NCBI GenBank assembly: GCA_013350335.1
Contig: CM023540.1
Coordinates: 15,691,828 to 15,755,827, forward strand
DNA length: 64,000 nucleotides
Reading direction: 5' to 3'
DNA from: Chimonanthus salicifolius
Lineage: Eukaryota > Streptophyta > Magnoliopsida > Laurales > Calycanthaceae
Shown one piece after another: positions 34,769 through 48,100 of the stretch. Position numbers and translations under genes: made by a program. The notes beneath the pieces are model-generated. The model was given only the letters and a program-made list of their open reading frames with translations. It had not been told where the DNA came from and ran no database searches. Each line of letters starts with the position of its first letter. Position 1 is the first letter of the stretch.

Positions 34769-35059
34769 TAAAAAATTATCACAATAGTCAAGGAAATTAA
34801 GGCATTGTGTTCAGGAAGAGAAGTTTCTTTTCTTGCGGGAAGGAGATTAGCATACGGGCTGTCGCCTTCTTTCATAAGAATGGGTTGGATTCTACTAATA
34901 GTGGAGTGTTCTACTTCTAAGAGTTTTTTAGGAGGAGTCGTCTCATTGTTCTACTACTCATGAGTGTTATTGTGATTTGTTTGGACAGTTGTAATTTCAT
35001 GCTATATACTTTTACTTTTTATTAATATAATTCATTGTCTTTGTTACAGCTAAAAAATC

Positions 35060-36652
35060 AAGTGGTTAAATATGATTTTTCAACTAAATTTGACTCATAT
35101 ATTGAGCTTGAAATAACCCTTCAACTCCACCCTATATTTTTATTTTAGAAATGCATAATTATTCTAAAAAATAAAAAAGACATACGTACAACTTATATAG
35201 TCTTGCTAAATCATTTACTCTTAAACCATTCAAATCATCCTTTTTAGGGGAGCTTAGAAGAATCTTGCCCTAATAAAGTAAAGAGACTTTTCCTATTTTA
35301 AGTTTTCCTCATCAACACTGCCGAAATGGTTTATTTTGATTAAACTATGTTTGGATGGAGAGAACAGAGGACATTTCTCCTGGGTTCTCCTATTTGGATC
35401 TCCTTTAGAGAAGAAAGTGGAGTCCTACATGAGACCAAATTTCTTCAGTAGAGGAAAACACTATGGTTGTGTTAGGATGAGGACTTAAATAGGAGAAGTC
35501 TCTTACTTCTCTTGAGATAAGAGAAGAGAGGAGAACTTCTAACCCTTACGTTCTCCTACATATTGTTGGTTTTGATATTTTAAGCGAAGAATTTGACAAG
35601 GCTACAAAGTTCTAGCATAGATCTTTTTATTTTAAATTAATGATGAATCTTTAAAATAAAAAATCTAGTGGGATTGAAAGTTTATTTCAAACTTACCATA
35701 TAGATCAATGTTAGATGAAAAATCAAATCTTATCCAATTGATTTTAGCGATCAAAATCACTTAAATCTTTAAGAAAAAAGGGGCGCCTGATGATGTTCCA
35801 CTAAGATCAAGTGAATATGATTAGATATTTTTAGCTGAAATCTAAGTACAATTGTCAAATTTCAAAGCTCATTGTTTAGATTTTTATTAAACTCTAAAAA
35901 TTAGAAAATAGAAGCGTAATTAAATGTTACTAATTAGCATGCTGTACAAAGCACCATCTTCTCTACAGTATTCTCTTGCAAGTTGCAAGGGATGGAGAAC
36001 AATGTTTTCTCCTTGATTATGAGACTTTTTGCCACCTATGGGCTACATTTTCTCCTGTTGATGGATACCATAGAGGAGAGCTCTAATGAACCTAGCCTCA
36101 CTTCTCATCTAAACATAATCCATCTTATATTGGAGGAAGAGAGGATGTTGTTCTGTGCACTGTCAGATAGATTGGAAAAGGTCAGTACTTCTTTTTTTCT
36201 AAGTTTAATAAAAAATCTAACTAGTGGAATTAAAGTTACATTTACAACTTGAAATGTGGTAAAATTTTATCTAAAATAATCTTAGTCATTTGATCTTCGC
36301 AGTCAAGCATCACCAAGTACCCTTGCTTTTTCTGTTTTCTAAATATGTTTAGTGATTTTGATTATTAAGATCAAATGATTGGAATTTTATTGTTTAATTA
36401 TTGAAATTACACTCACATGCTGAAAATCTTCCAATTCTATCAAATATTTTCATATTAGAAGTTCGTAGTTATTCCAAATAATGAAAAAGACATAATACAT
36501 AATTTATGAAGTCTTATTTTCTTCACCCTTAAATCATTCATTAATCTCCAGGAGAACTTAGAGAGATATAAGTTCCCCTTCACTTCTCTAATACCAAAAA
36601 AGGTGAGGAGACTTCTCCTTTAAGTTCTCCTCATACAAACACAATTATACAA
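35060..36652. mobile_element. inverted-repeat element(s), MITE-like
   Basis: TTGTGTTAGGATGAGGA near 35468 and the inverse of the segment ending near 36652 (TTGTGTTTGTATGAGGA) form terminal repeats about 60 bp long that contain GGAGAAGTCTC. A second copy of the right half (35,060-35,335, ending TTTTCCTCATCAACA) lies just upstream. The family is not recognised and the target duplication is uncertain. The short frame at 35983-36252 has no domain. Confidence 0.45.
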
Positions 36653-36659
36653 ACTAGCC

Positions 36660-39600
36660 TCAAAATGGATTCACATTGGAAGTTAAAATAGTAATTTGAT
36701 TCAAGAGGTTTTTTTCTTTTTTTTTCAAAAAAATCCCCTTGTATTTCATTTTTTGCTTTTCTAGTTTTAAAGGAAAAGATCAAGTGGTCATTTGTCTACT
36801 TCTTCGATAAAAGTAATTACTGTAGAAAACATTATGCTAAAGTTTATTTATATTTTTTGATGAGTGTCATGACATCCATCTTTGAAAATTTGACATTTTA
36901 GTTGTTTCTGTCAAAATCTTTATTTTCATTGGAAATAAATGAATCATTTTCTTGACAAGAAATGAAAACTTCCTTTTTTTTTCCTTTATAAAATTTTCTA
37001 TCTCCCATCATTGGAAATAGATTCTTGTGAAAGAGAGGAAAATGTCATATTTTTTCTTTTTTCATTTTATGAAAGAAGAATGAGGATATTCTCATTTTCA
37101 TGCTCTTTATTTTTCATAACTAGAATTCACAAACAACCTAGAAAAAGAAATGATTAAAGAAAGTTGATCCAGTGTTAACTTAGATTAATGTGGGTTAGTT
37201 TTATGAATAGGGTCCACTTTTAGTCATACAAAATTCTTGAATATTAATAGAGTGTTAATTGGCTCCAAAATGAGTCATCCATAAATTGAAAACTACTCAC
37301 CATTAAATTGAGGCACATCCATAGTAGTGAGGTATGTTCTAAAACTAATTCGAGTTTTGTTTTCAACCGTTTATAATGTCCTCTTTTAGAAAAGAAGGTA
37401 TAAAAAATAAAAAATCTAAAAAATATGAAAAAATAATAAAAACTTAGAAAAATGTTATAATTAATTATTTTCACAGAATAAAAACATAAAATAGCATAAA
37501 TATCTATGCATGCTTGTAATCTCAAGTGCTGAGTGTGATTATTAAATATTGATTCAAGAGTTTTTTGTATTTTATTCTCATACGAATCAAATAAAAATAA
37601 AATTAGATAAAAAAGTTAAAAAATATGCAAGAAATAAACTCAAATTCTCATTCTATTCAAAGTTAAAGGTGTTGCATGCCAACTTTTTTTTTTTTTAAAA
37701 AAAAATCATATTAAGTCAATATGATGACCTACAAATAGATTTCAATTTCTAGCCACTTAATCTTAGTGATTAGTTACCGTGCATTTTTTAAAAGGACATT
37801 TGGTAATTTTGACCACTAAAATCAAGTGGCTGAAAATTGAACATTTGCTAAAATTTTGTCCACTTGTAGTATATTTAATCTGGTTGAATTTTAGATGAAT
37901 TAAAAAAAAAAGAAGATTAAATCATTAGAATAGAACAAATGGTGTCGAAACATGCCGTTTTACTCGAAGAAAATTGAAATTGGCTAGAATAGAACCCAAT
38001 ACCAAAATTTGAAAGATCTAGACCTATAAATAATACTTATAGAAAATCAATGACATTGAATAACTCTATTCATGATTTTGAAAGACTCAAAAATCAACTT
38101 TGATAGGGGTTCAATTTTATAAAGTTCAATTTAGTACTAGATTTATTATAAACACTGTATGCAAGCATAGATTTTTCTAACCCATGCAACTCTATAATCA
38201 TAGTTGAGTTAATGAAGTATACAACTTCATGCAAACTTTGGTTTGTAGGGTCAAAAGGGTACACAATAGATCCATATTCTCTCTCATAGGTAACTATTCT
38301 TATAAATTGCACTCGTATCCAATTTGACATTAATTCGACTTTTATATGTTATTAATTTAACTAGATGAATTTCCGCTATGAGTTAATGTGAATTTTTGAG
38401 ATTTTAAAAACATGACTTCGCAAATCTAATCAAGATTATATTATATTATCTTTATATATATTATATTATATATGTATATGTATGAATGTATGTACATAAG
38501 AATTTCTTATGTACATTTAAAAGTATCACAGTCAGTATACATTCTTCCTATTTGCATTTCAAAATGAGCCATCTAATTCCTTCTCTACCTTAACAAATGT
38601 TATGAAAAAACTAAAAAAAAGTACAAGAGAAGCCTTTTTATATGTATTTGAACCAGTGCAAGCACTCCTTTAATCATACATGTCATATTTTTTAAATTGG
38701 TACAAGATTGAGTCGTCAGAACCTCATGACTTAATTATCTCAGTTAGAGTTTTCAATCTTAAAAATTGGTAGAATTGATTTATGCACTGATACTTTTTCT
38801 AAAAAATGAATACGAATGATATAAATAATAGTATATATATTTTTTTAATTTACCCATTCACTTGCACTAGGGAGAAAGCCACGTGTCCATATTAGGAGGC
38901 TAATCAATCCACATGAAACAACTCCAAAATCCATTATAAAATATCAAAACTATCTTTTCTAAGACAAAGTGTTTAGGTCTCTTAGAGCACTTGATTAGTG
39001 CTCGAGGCCATGTCCAAGCCTCCTTATTCACATATAGCAAGTAACACTATAAAGAATGTCCATTTTTATTGAAGAACAAAAAGTCTTTGAAGTGTTTGTT
39101 TCCTCTAAGGCAATGCACCGAGCTTATTTGACAGATTATGTGTATGACTACATAGGACATCTTTAATCCGTTGATGAGTCTACATGATAAGTTCACCATA
39201 CATCAAACAATTATTTGATTAAATAAAAACAATAAAATATAATATAATTTATAAATTTTGATCACTTCAATTATTATTTTAATTTCTAAATTTTTGCATC
39301 TTAAGTAAGGTTTGCTTTGGTCTTATGCCGTAGGTTTAATGAAAATGTTTATACAAAAATATATATTCCAAAGTAATTTACCTACAGTTAAATCAATAAA
39401 ATGATATTTTTTTATGCTATTCAAAATTTGACTACTCAATATTGTGATTTTAATGGATAAACATTTGTCATATTTGTGAAGTTACTTCGGCTTAATTTTA
39501 TAGTTAGTAGTAAAAAGATTTACTCATTAATATGAGTCCTAAAAGAAATTGCCTTAGTTGGATAAAAAAAAAATTCTGTTTTAAGCTACACAAGTTTTGC

Positions 39601-40460
39601 TTATTTGAAGTTATGATTCTAATACTTAAAAGTTAAAACATTTTAACCTTATGTCGGGCTCACTTTGGCCCCATGTTATAGGTCCATTAAAAAAAGTTGA
39701 TGCATGAATATGGGTTCTGAAAAATTTATTTTAATTAGGTCCTTGAAGTCTTCTATGCAACTATGCTTTGATTGTTTCAAATATTTTTTTTTTTTACTCA
39801 TATACTTACTTTACAATCAAATATTTTTTTTTACTCATATACTTACTTTGCCCCCGTATGATACGTTTGTTAGAAAGGTCAACAAATAAAACTTACCTAT
39901 CCATATTTTGATTCTTTTAAATTATTATAATATAAACACTTTTGCACCATATGTGGTGTCCAATTTGGCCTATGTAATGACTTTGTTGAACATGTCTATA
40001 CATTAACTCAATTTGGTCCAAAATATTCATCTTGATGCATTTTAGAATACATAAATCTTAACCAGCTTAAATTATTATTTTAAGTCGTAGACTTTTGTAC
40101 ATTTAGCCCATTTGATGGGTCCATGAAATTTATATGTATGAATTAAAAAGCTAAAAATATTTCAATTGAATTACTAAAGTCATGTATTTAACTCTTAAAA
40201 TTTAATCACTTTAAATTATTATTTTGAATCTAAGTTTTTTACAATAATTGTGGGTCTCAATGGCCGGAAGGCAGGAGATTGTCAGTGCAAAAATTGGTAT
40301 CACCAAGGAACATGGACTTGTCCCAAGTCCAAATCCATCTTCTCCCATCACCAGAAACTTTCAGCCAAGACAAATCTACTCACACTCTACAGCTGTTAGT
40401 AGATAGGGTCCAAGATGTTTCACACTTTCACTTGTATTTCAAATGTGGGCAATTTCACAT
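36660..40460. other. intergenic, AT-rich; no gene recognised
   Basis: The stretch is low-complexity AT-rich DNA with TATA-rich stretches (38,435-38,480) and chance reading frames only. A diverged Au-like SINE scrap lies at 38966-39062. Confidence 0.5.
38966..39062 (-). mobile_element. Au-like SINE fragment (diverged)
   Basis: The segment AGTGTTTAGGTCTCTTAGAG, TGATTAGTGCTCGAGGCCATG, CAAGCCTCC parallels the plus-strand reading of the 9040-9235 SINE (AAGGTGTCC, CTGACTAATCCTTGGGGCATG, AACCTCCC). Only the 3' half is recognisable. Confidence 0.5.
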
Positions 40461-40474
40461 TCAACTGTATACAC

Positions 40475-40790
40475 CAGGGGTCGAAATATCAGCCGATACA
40501 TATCATATCGGCCAATATGTATCGATTTTTCATGGCTGGACGATATCGGTCACCATATCGGCCGATATGCATAAAAATCGGTATTTAAAAATTTCTTAAA
40601 CTTTTTTTTTTTAAAAAACAAAAACCGATATTGTTTTTTCAAGGTTTTTTTACTGTTTTTCGTAGTTTTTTACAGGTTTTTCATGATTTTGAATATCGGA
40701 GGAGAGAGAAATGCAAAAAAAATGAAAAAAATAGATGAGAGAGAAAATTATCGGCCGAAATATCGGCCCTGAGCGTTTTTTGGACCCCTG
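40475..40790. mobile_element. hAT MITE, 316 bp, intact ends
   Basis: Terminal inverted repeats are CAGGGGTCGAAA on the left and, inverted, CAGGGGTCCAAA on the right. They are flanked by an exact 8-bp target duplication, GTATACAC (40467-40474 and 40791-40798), the hAT signature. Both subterminal zones contain several ATATCGGCCGATA-type palindromes. There is no coding sequence. A diverged relative lies 500 bp downstream, and a 1.1-kb relative is at 18994-20090. Confidence 0.88.
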
Positions 40791-41290
40791 GTATACACTA
40801 ATCTCTCTCCGTCTCTCTCTCTGACTCCATTTTTTTTTTTTAATAATCTGGTAATGGATCATTTGGTACCCTATGTTTGTACTGTTGCCACAGGACATTT
40901 TTGGTGTGTTGATGTTGCCGTTGAGATAATAAAATTGGCATCTATTGGATGGGCATTTGGGGTATTAGCCAAAGGGCCAAATGCTTTCAAAGTGTACAAA
41001 CAAGTTCTCTTTAGTTTTTAAGAGAATCGCGGATGGTGAGGGGAGATGAGTTGGTGCATGTCATGCTCTATTTTGTTTTGTTAGCATCAGCTCCATCCAA
41101 ATTAGGCGGACACAGTGAATGAGTTGTTTGTAAACAACGTACAGTACATTGTTTTGGTCTGTCCATGTGTTTGGGACCTTGGGCAAAGCTTTAATAAGAG
41201 TCACTTCAGACTTGATCTGTGGAGGACCATTCCAAAGTAAAATTTCATTAATTTTTATTTTATCTGTCCAATTTCATTTCAGTATTAGAC

Positions 41291-41551
41291 CAAGGGTGCA
41301 AAAATCAGCCGGGCCGAGTTCTCAGCTGAATAATTTCTCCTCAATTTTTTTTGAGAGAATAGCAATGTTGTTTCTTTTTTCAAAAAATATTCTTTTTTTT
41401 TTTTTTTGAAAAGCAGCCAATTTTTTTTTTTTAATTTTTTTGGAAAACCTAAATATCGGCGAATATTTCAAATATCGGCCGATATTCGGCCGAAATCGAT
41501 TTTTTTTTTAAAAACAAAATAAATTAATGTCGGCCAATACCTAATACCCTG
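41291..41551. mobile_element. hAT MITE, diverged relative
   Basis: Ends are CAAGGGTGCAAAAATC on the left and, inverted, CAGGGTATTAGG on the right, with ATATCGGCCGATATTCGGCC near the right end. It is the same family as the 316-bp copy at 40475. The flanks (TATTAGAC and GTAGACTA) no longer match well. Confidence 0.6.
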
Positions 41552-42116
41552 GTAGACTATACTGTTAGAAAAATTCTATAAAACTCATTTATTTTTTCTA
41601 AATATACACCAAATAGGCGACCTATATGACTGATGCAAAGAACAAATTCAAGGGCTAGAATAGTGATGGAATACACTTAAAAAGTATCAGAAATTGAAAA
41701 ATGAAAAGCAAATAAGCATTCTTTGGTTTTGATATTCTGTATCTATCTACATACAGTCCAATGACAGGAAATTGCCCGACGCTTACCCTCCCTCAAAAGT
41801 TCGATTTCTAGTTCATATGCTTGATCATATTCCACTTCCCACGAGAGCAAACTCGGTCATACAAACTCTTCAGGGAGCTGCTGCTGGCAAAATCCTTTAC
41901 AGTATGCCATGGGAAGGATCGAATCATGTGTCAATGCATTCATCAGATTACATGCATCTCCTGGTCCCAAAATTAGCAGAACCCTCATCAGGTCAGCTCC
42001 ATTAAAAGAACATTGACTGACGAATCCTTTCTATTTATCCATTTTTGCACTTGAATTGTCATGAACTGCACATGGGGTTCTGAAGATTTGACATGTCTCA
42101 GACTACTAAGCATGGA

Positions 42117-45100
42117 TCAGGGCTCAGTTAGTTTCAAACGAGGGACAATATTCATTGATTGCAATTCCTGCAAATTGAAAATTAAAACAGCTATCAGCTG
42201 TAAGCATCACCAGTGATGAGATATTAATCTCAACGCAATAAAAGATAAGTTTCCTAGTTCATCTGTCATAATTAGGAGGACAACGAGTGTTAAAATAATA
42301 AAAGAATTTGTTTCTTCTTGTACAATTTCTTTACTTTCCGTTTGTAGTCATACTTTGAGGGCAAGTTTGTGTAGAACATTTTTGTGGTACTGAAAAATGG
42401 TTTCTACATTGAAATTGTTTTTCATTATTGCATGCAAACCTTTTTCATGGAAAATTATTTCTATAACTTGGTCATTTGCCACAACACTTGTGGAAAATGA
42501 ATTCCTAGAGAGTGTAGAAAACAATGAAAGAGAGAGGTAGAAAAGACTATAGTGGAGAGAATTTTATTCTTTGAATTGTATTTCTACATCTTACGAGAAT
42601 CCAGACCAGTATAAATAGATTACTTGGAGCCATTCAAGATGGCTAAAATGGAAAGAATCAAAAGAATAATCAATTACATCAATCACAAATCTATTTAGAA
42701 TTAACGATATATTCTGGTCAACTTTCCCAAATTAGTGTCACAACAAGGAGAAGGGTCAAAACAAAGCAAAAGGCTCTGCGGCGGTTGGAGAAAATAACCA
42801 CTCCTTCCATGGAGGGAGAGGGAAATGTAGATCTCTGATCGGAAGAAGATGAATGGCAGATTTCTGACAAACAAGCCAACGATGGTGCAGTGATGGCAAG
42901 ATAGTTTTTCAGCTTTTGTGGGTAATATAACATATTGGGTGGCAGGAGATATTGTTCGAGTCTTTGGAGTTGCGGGTGTCGTGTTTGATAGTTATGTGCC
43001 TCTGGATAGGAAAACTGGGAAGCAGAGGAACTTTGCTTTCGTGCGCTTCAAAACAGAGCGGGAAATGACAAATGGCATTAATATGTTGGATGTAAAATGT
43101 TTGATGGACAGAGGATACAAGTTAATAAAGCTCGTTTTGGTTCGGAGTCTAGAAAGATTGGTCGCCGAGACGATGGTAAGGTTGAGCACTCACAACAATT
43201 TTTTTTCCAGAAACCCGATTCTGGCTTGTGATTAAAGCCTCAACCGATCTATCACAGTGTCTCATCCCGGTGAGAATCTATTGCAGGTCAATGAGGCTTT
43301 TGTAGAGGATAATAAAGAACACTTATTTCGTACCTGGGTTGGGGTGGCTCACCGTTCGAATTTATCTTCACAGGAGATAAAAGATTGGATTTTGGCGGTG
43401 TGGGGCTTCGATCAAAGTTTAATGGTTCGTTGGCTATCTCCTATTCTTTTCTGGGTTGTTCTCGCGACTGAGGAAGACAAACAATACTTCAGTTTAGAAG
43501 ACTCGCTTTTCGCAGATGGTCCATTGACACAGATTGATAAATGGATTGAGTTTTTGGGTCTTGGCTTGGTGGTGGATTGCGTTAGGATTTTTGGTGTCCC
43601 TCTGCATGTATGGAGGAAGGAGGTGATGTGTCAATTGGGAGAACTGATAGGGGTTGTTGAAGAGGTGGATGATCGTTGTATACAAATGGAGGTGATGGAG
43701 TTTCTATGGTTGAAAATCATTCGGCCATGTGCAGCTGTTGTCCTTCAAACTCTATGGTTAGATGTGGGGGACGTTTGTTATCGGTTGTGGATGGCGGTAG
43801 AGTCAAAGACGTTGATATCTATGGAGGAGTTGGTGGTTCAGGATGTTTCGATGGAAGAGCGTTGTCCTTTACTTGTTTTCGGAGTGAAGGATCGTCTGGT
43901 AGGGGTGCTTTTGGCGACTCCAGCCCTTCATCTTCAGTTGGAAATGAGCTTCAGCAGGTTTTACCTCTCCAACATCTTTCTTTCTAGCAATTTGAGGGGA
44001 TGCCGGCAACGGCCGTGGTGAGCGGCTCTTCTTCGGAAGTTACAACAATTATCGGTGCATTTTCAAGATCTATTTCTCTCCCGATGTTTTTGATAGGGAT
44101 TCTAATCGCAGGTTTCGTCCCTAGATCTCAGGAGAAAGAGGCGGCGAGAAAAAGGGCTTTAGAGCAAACCGATCGCATAGCTAAGTCTTTTAAAGAGGTT
44201 ATCGTGAATCTGGGTAAGGCCCAATCTAGGCTCATTTCAAGGCCTAGAGTGTGACGAGTTTCATACATCATTCGGGCTCGAACTCAGGCCCATTAGCCAC
44301 GGGATAGTCTCCAGGTCATTGTGGGCTTGTTTCGTTCTCTTCTACTGGTCCTGTTATTAAGTCCTTTTGTCGACAATTTGTGAATCGTTCACAATCCCAG
44401 CAAGTTCAACGGAGCTCTTCCCTGGAGGTTGTAGCTTCTGGACGTGGTGATTTTCCACAACGACTGGCTACGAGTGGAGAGGTGGGTGCATCTATTCGGC
44501 CAGACGGATCTACACAGGGAGTACGAGGGGTTAATGATGGTAATGAGAAAGAGGTGGTTTTGCAAAGTTTTTAGGAGGGGCTTGCACTATCTAATGGGCC
44601 TATTAGTTGGGTAGATGAAGTGGAGGATGGAAACATTTGATGACGAGAAGATGCTGCTTGTGGGGGCTATTCTTGGCAGAGGCTGAGTGACGGGAAAGGG
44701 AGGAGGAACTGCCACTGCGAAGAAATAGAAAACGGGAGAGGGAGCTTCGGAATTTGCACACTTAAGTTAATTATGATTGTTCTTCGGTAATGGCAGGGAC
44801 GTCGGGTGTGCAGGATGGTGGATCATGACGGTTTTGCGATGAGCATGGTGTTCTTCGTTAGAGATTGAGATTGTCCATGGCAATTAATATCATATTTTAG
44901 CTATTGGGACGGTTCTTGTTTTCTATGTTTTGGGGGGCTACTTGTAACCAGTCTTTTTGTACTTTTTCACATTTCTAAATTTTTATAAAGTTATCTTTCA
45001 AAAAGAAAAAAGGGAGAAAGGGTCGAAAATCAATTTCCACAACTTGTGGATTTGAAGTCTTAGGACTGACTCAACATATAAACTAACTATAACCCAACAT

Positions 45101-48100
45101 AATCCAGGACCCAAGGACCAACTCGACCAAGACCCATGATCCAATTGACCCATCACCTTGATCCGTTCCCAATCCATGATAATCAATCCAACCCATGATC
45201 CATGGTCAACCTAGCCCGTCCTATCATTCATGGCCCATGGTCCAACCTAACCAAACACATTATCTATGATCTATATTACTTGACCTAGGACCCAACCCAA
45301 CCCATATCCTATTCCTATACACCCCTAGGTCCATGAACTAACCTAACCTAATCTAGCTTATGAATTTCTAGATTAGATCAAGTGGGTTAGGGCCAAACCC
45401 TAACCCAATTGCACTCCTTACATAATATTACCACTTTTAAGCAAGAGATAGGTTGAATAAACTATATAATGTATTTAACTTTTATTATTATATTACTATT
45501 GTTATTATTATGATTATTATTATGATGATGATCATCATCGGCATATCATTAAAATTAGGTGTGATCAAGTTATAACCCACGCCTCACCCATCTAACAATA
45601 GGGGAAAAAATCATTGTGGAAAATTTTCTCACACTAAACAATAGAAATTGATAGCCGTGGAAAATAAAAACTATGTATTTCATTTTTACGGAAAACGAAT
45701 CCTCAAGAAAATCAATTTCCACAGAAAATAGTTGCACATGAATATGCATTGAGTGCATGTGTGTATGTGTGAAGCTTAAATTCATTATCAATGAGAATAT
45801 GAGAATTCTAGTCAAAATCTCCTTTGGCTAGGAGGTTTCGTATCTTCTTATGAGATCATCAGCTTGATTTGGAGGTCCTGTTTCTCCTCGAATTGAAACA
45901 ACTATCTTTACTTGTCTCTATTTTTCTTTACTTTCCCTACTTTTTTTGTATTTTCATTTTCTATTTGGTTCCTATTATTTATTAGAGCTTGCATTATCTT
46001 CATCAATCCGATTACCCATACCACCACCTTCTCAAATTTGTTATTATTTTTTCCACCACCTCTTTTCTTTCTTTTGTAGGGAGAAAAAAATTCTATTTCT
46101 CTCCAACCCACATCCATCTTCTATATCACCATACTTAGAAAACAAAAAAAAAACCCATTTGTTCCTATTATCTCCAGTTTTGTTTTCTCCTGGTGCCCTT
46201 TTTTATCTCTCATCTCATCTTCCTCACATTTTCATCTCGGAAAAAACAGCATGTGCAATATTCACTCTTTCATTCCTCTTGTTCTTCCTTTTTTCTCTTT
46301 TTCAATGCACCTATTTCTTTTTCTCTATAAAAAACTCTAGGGTACAAATCTCATTATCTTCTTCGTACATATATTTTTTCTTTCGGTCTTTTCCATTGCC
46401 TCCTATTTTTTTTGAGTGGTATCAAAAAGGATTTTATTAAAAGAGAGAAACGAATATAACAATAGGAGAAAAACTAAGGAATAAAAGGATTAGACCCTGA
46501 CAACAAAGAAAGAAAAAACAACAAAATACATCCAAAACATAAACTAATACAAAAGTCCAAATCAAAACAACAAGATCTATCCTCCTTAAAGCTGAAAAAC
46601 GCCTGTGACTGAGCTATCTACGCCATTTTTAGCAAAATATTTTACCACCCCATTCGCTGAACGACTAATCTGAGTAAAGGAAACCTCAAGACCCGAAGCC
46701 AAGTCCTTATCTCCCTAACAGTGGTAATCATCTTCCATGGGGGACGCTTCAAGCCTCTAGCCTATTTAATGACATTTGCCCAATCTCCTTCAATGACTAG
46801 TTTTCCACCTCTCAAACCCGCCCAGATAGTCAAAGCTCTCCTAATACTTAGCAGTTTAGTCTCATTCGAGTCCCTTGTCCCCACCAACTCAGTAAAAACA
46901 AAAGTTGTATGACCTTGATGGTCTATAAGGATGCCCCTAATCCCTGCCGGTCACGGTTTGCCCCTAGAGGCCCCATCCACTTTAAATTTCAATTCTCTGC
47001 TCTGAGGAGGGGACCAATCAACCAGTTTCTTATGCCTCCGATGCATGCCACTCATACAACCTTCCCACGAAGATAGAAGGTCATAAGCTTTAAGATCCTT
47101 AAACTCCTTATTGGAAAGGAGCCAAGCGCACAACCTCCATTTAGGGTTTGAAAAAGCTCACTAACCTTTGTGGACTTACCTTAAAAAATTCTTCAATTTC
47201 CTAGTCCACGAGACAACGGCTTGAATCGTATTCCAAGCCAACCTCCTCCTAATGTTGAGATTAGAGAGGGACCACGACCCCAACAGAACATCTCTAGTGT
47301 TCGGAAGAACCCAAGATACACCCATAATACTGATGAAATTACCCCATAAGAATGAAGTGATGGGGCACATGACACAGAGATGGTCAATTTTCCATTGCCT
47401 ACTTATATCATGATCATCAATGGTTGCATAGAAAAGTTGGAGATTGATGTTCAACAAAATTTCGCAGTCGTATGGAAGATTTCAAACATCTTGAGGGACT
47501 TTTAGGCATTAGTAGCAATGATTCATTTAAAGATAAACTGCATTCCAGCATTGTTTTCTATAAAGGGCGTCAAAAACTAATAATGAAAGCAATAATAATC
47601 GTGATGATACAATTTAGGCCCATCATGCTCGTCAAGATTTTCTTTGCTACTTCACCACTGACAAAATCAAATGGATTCAATAAGCTGAATAATTATTTAA
47701 ATCTCAAGCTCTTATGCTGAATCAGTGGGCTTTCCGTGTTCACTTTGACACAACCAAATATGAAGACTTCCATGGAGAATTCTCTTAAGGGCATCAAACA
47801 AGATCTATACGAGATTATCAAATTCAGTTTGAAAGGTCGGCTTATAACAGTAAAGCAATGTGTAATGCTATCCAAGAACATCCAAGTGATAAAATGATTT
47901 TCCACCCATAGCAACAAAGGAACAAGGCACACTCAAGGTGAAAAGGGGCCCTAGAGCCTAAGGTGGAAGGGCACTTCTAGGCGTGGGCTTTTCTATTCTG
48001 GAAGCAATTTTTTTTTTTTTTTTAATATTTTTAAAGGATATGCATAATTATGTTATTTTCTGCACTAATATAAATATAATGCAATTGTTTACAATTATTT

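Noticed and set aside
38881..38890. CCACGTGTCC G-box-like site
   Set aside because: No gene start lies nearby; it is probably chance in intergenic DNA.
41772..42005. 77-codon plus-strand frame next to the NRPC2 stop
   Set aside because: It is antisense to the likely NRPC2 3' untranslated region; no recognisable domain and no splice partners seen.
43257..44021. 254-codon frame as a possible host gene
   Set aside because: Together with the upstream RRM it is ORF1 of a LINE inserted in an NRPC2 intron.
45946..46440. 164-codon frame rich in Phe, Ser and Leu
   Set aside because: It lies in a pyrimidine-rich low-complexity stretch of an NRPC2 intron; no domain or conserved motif.
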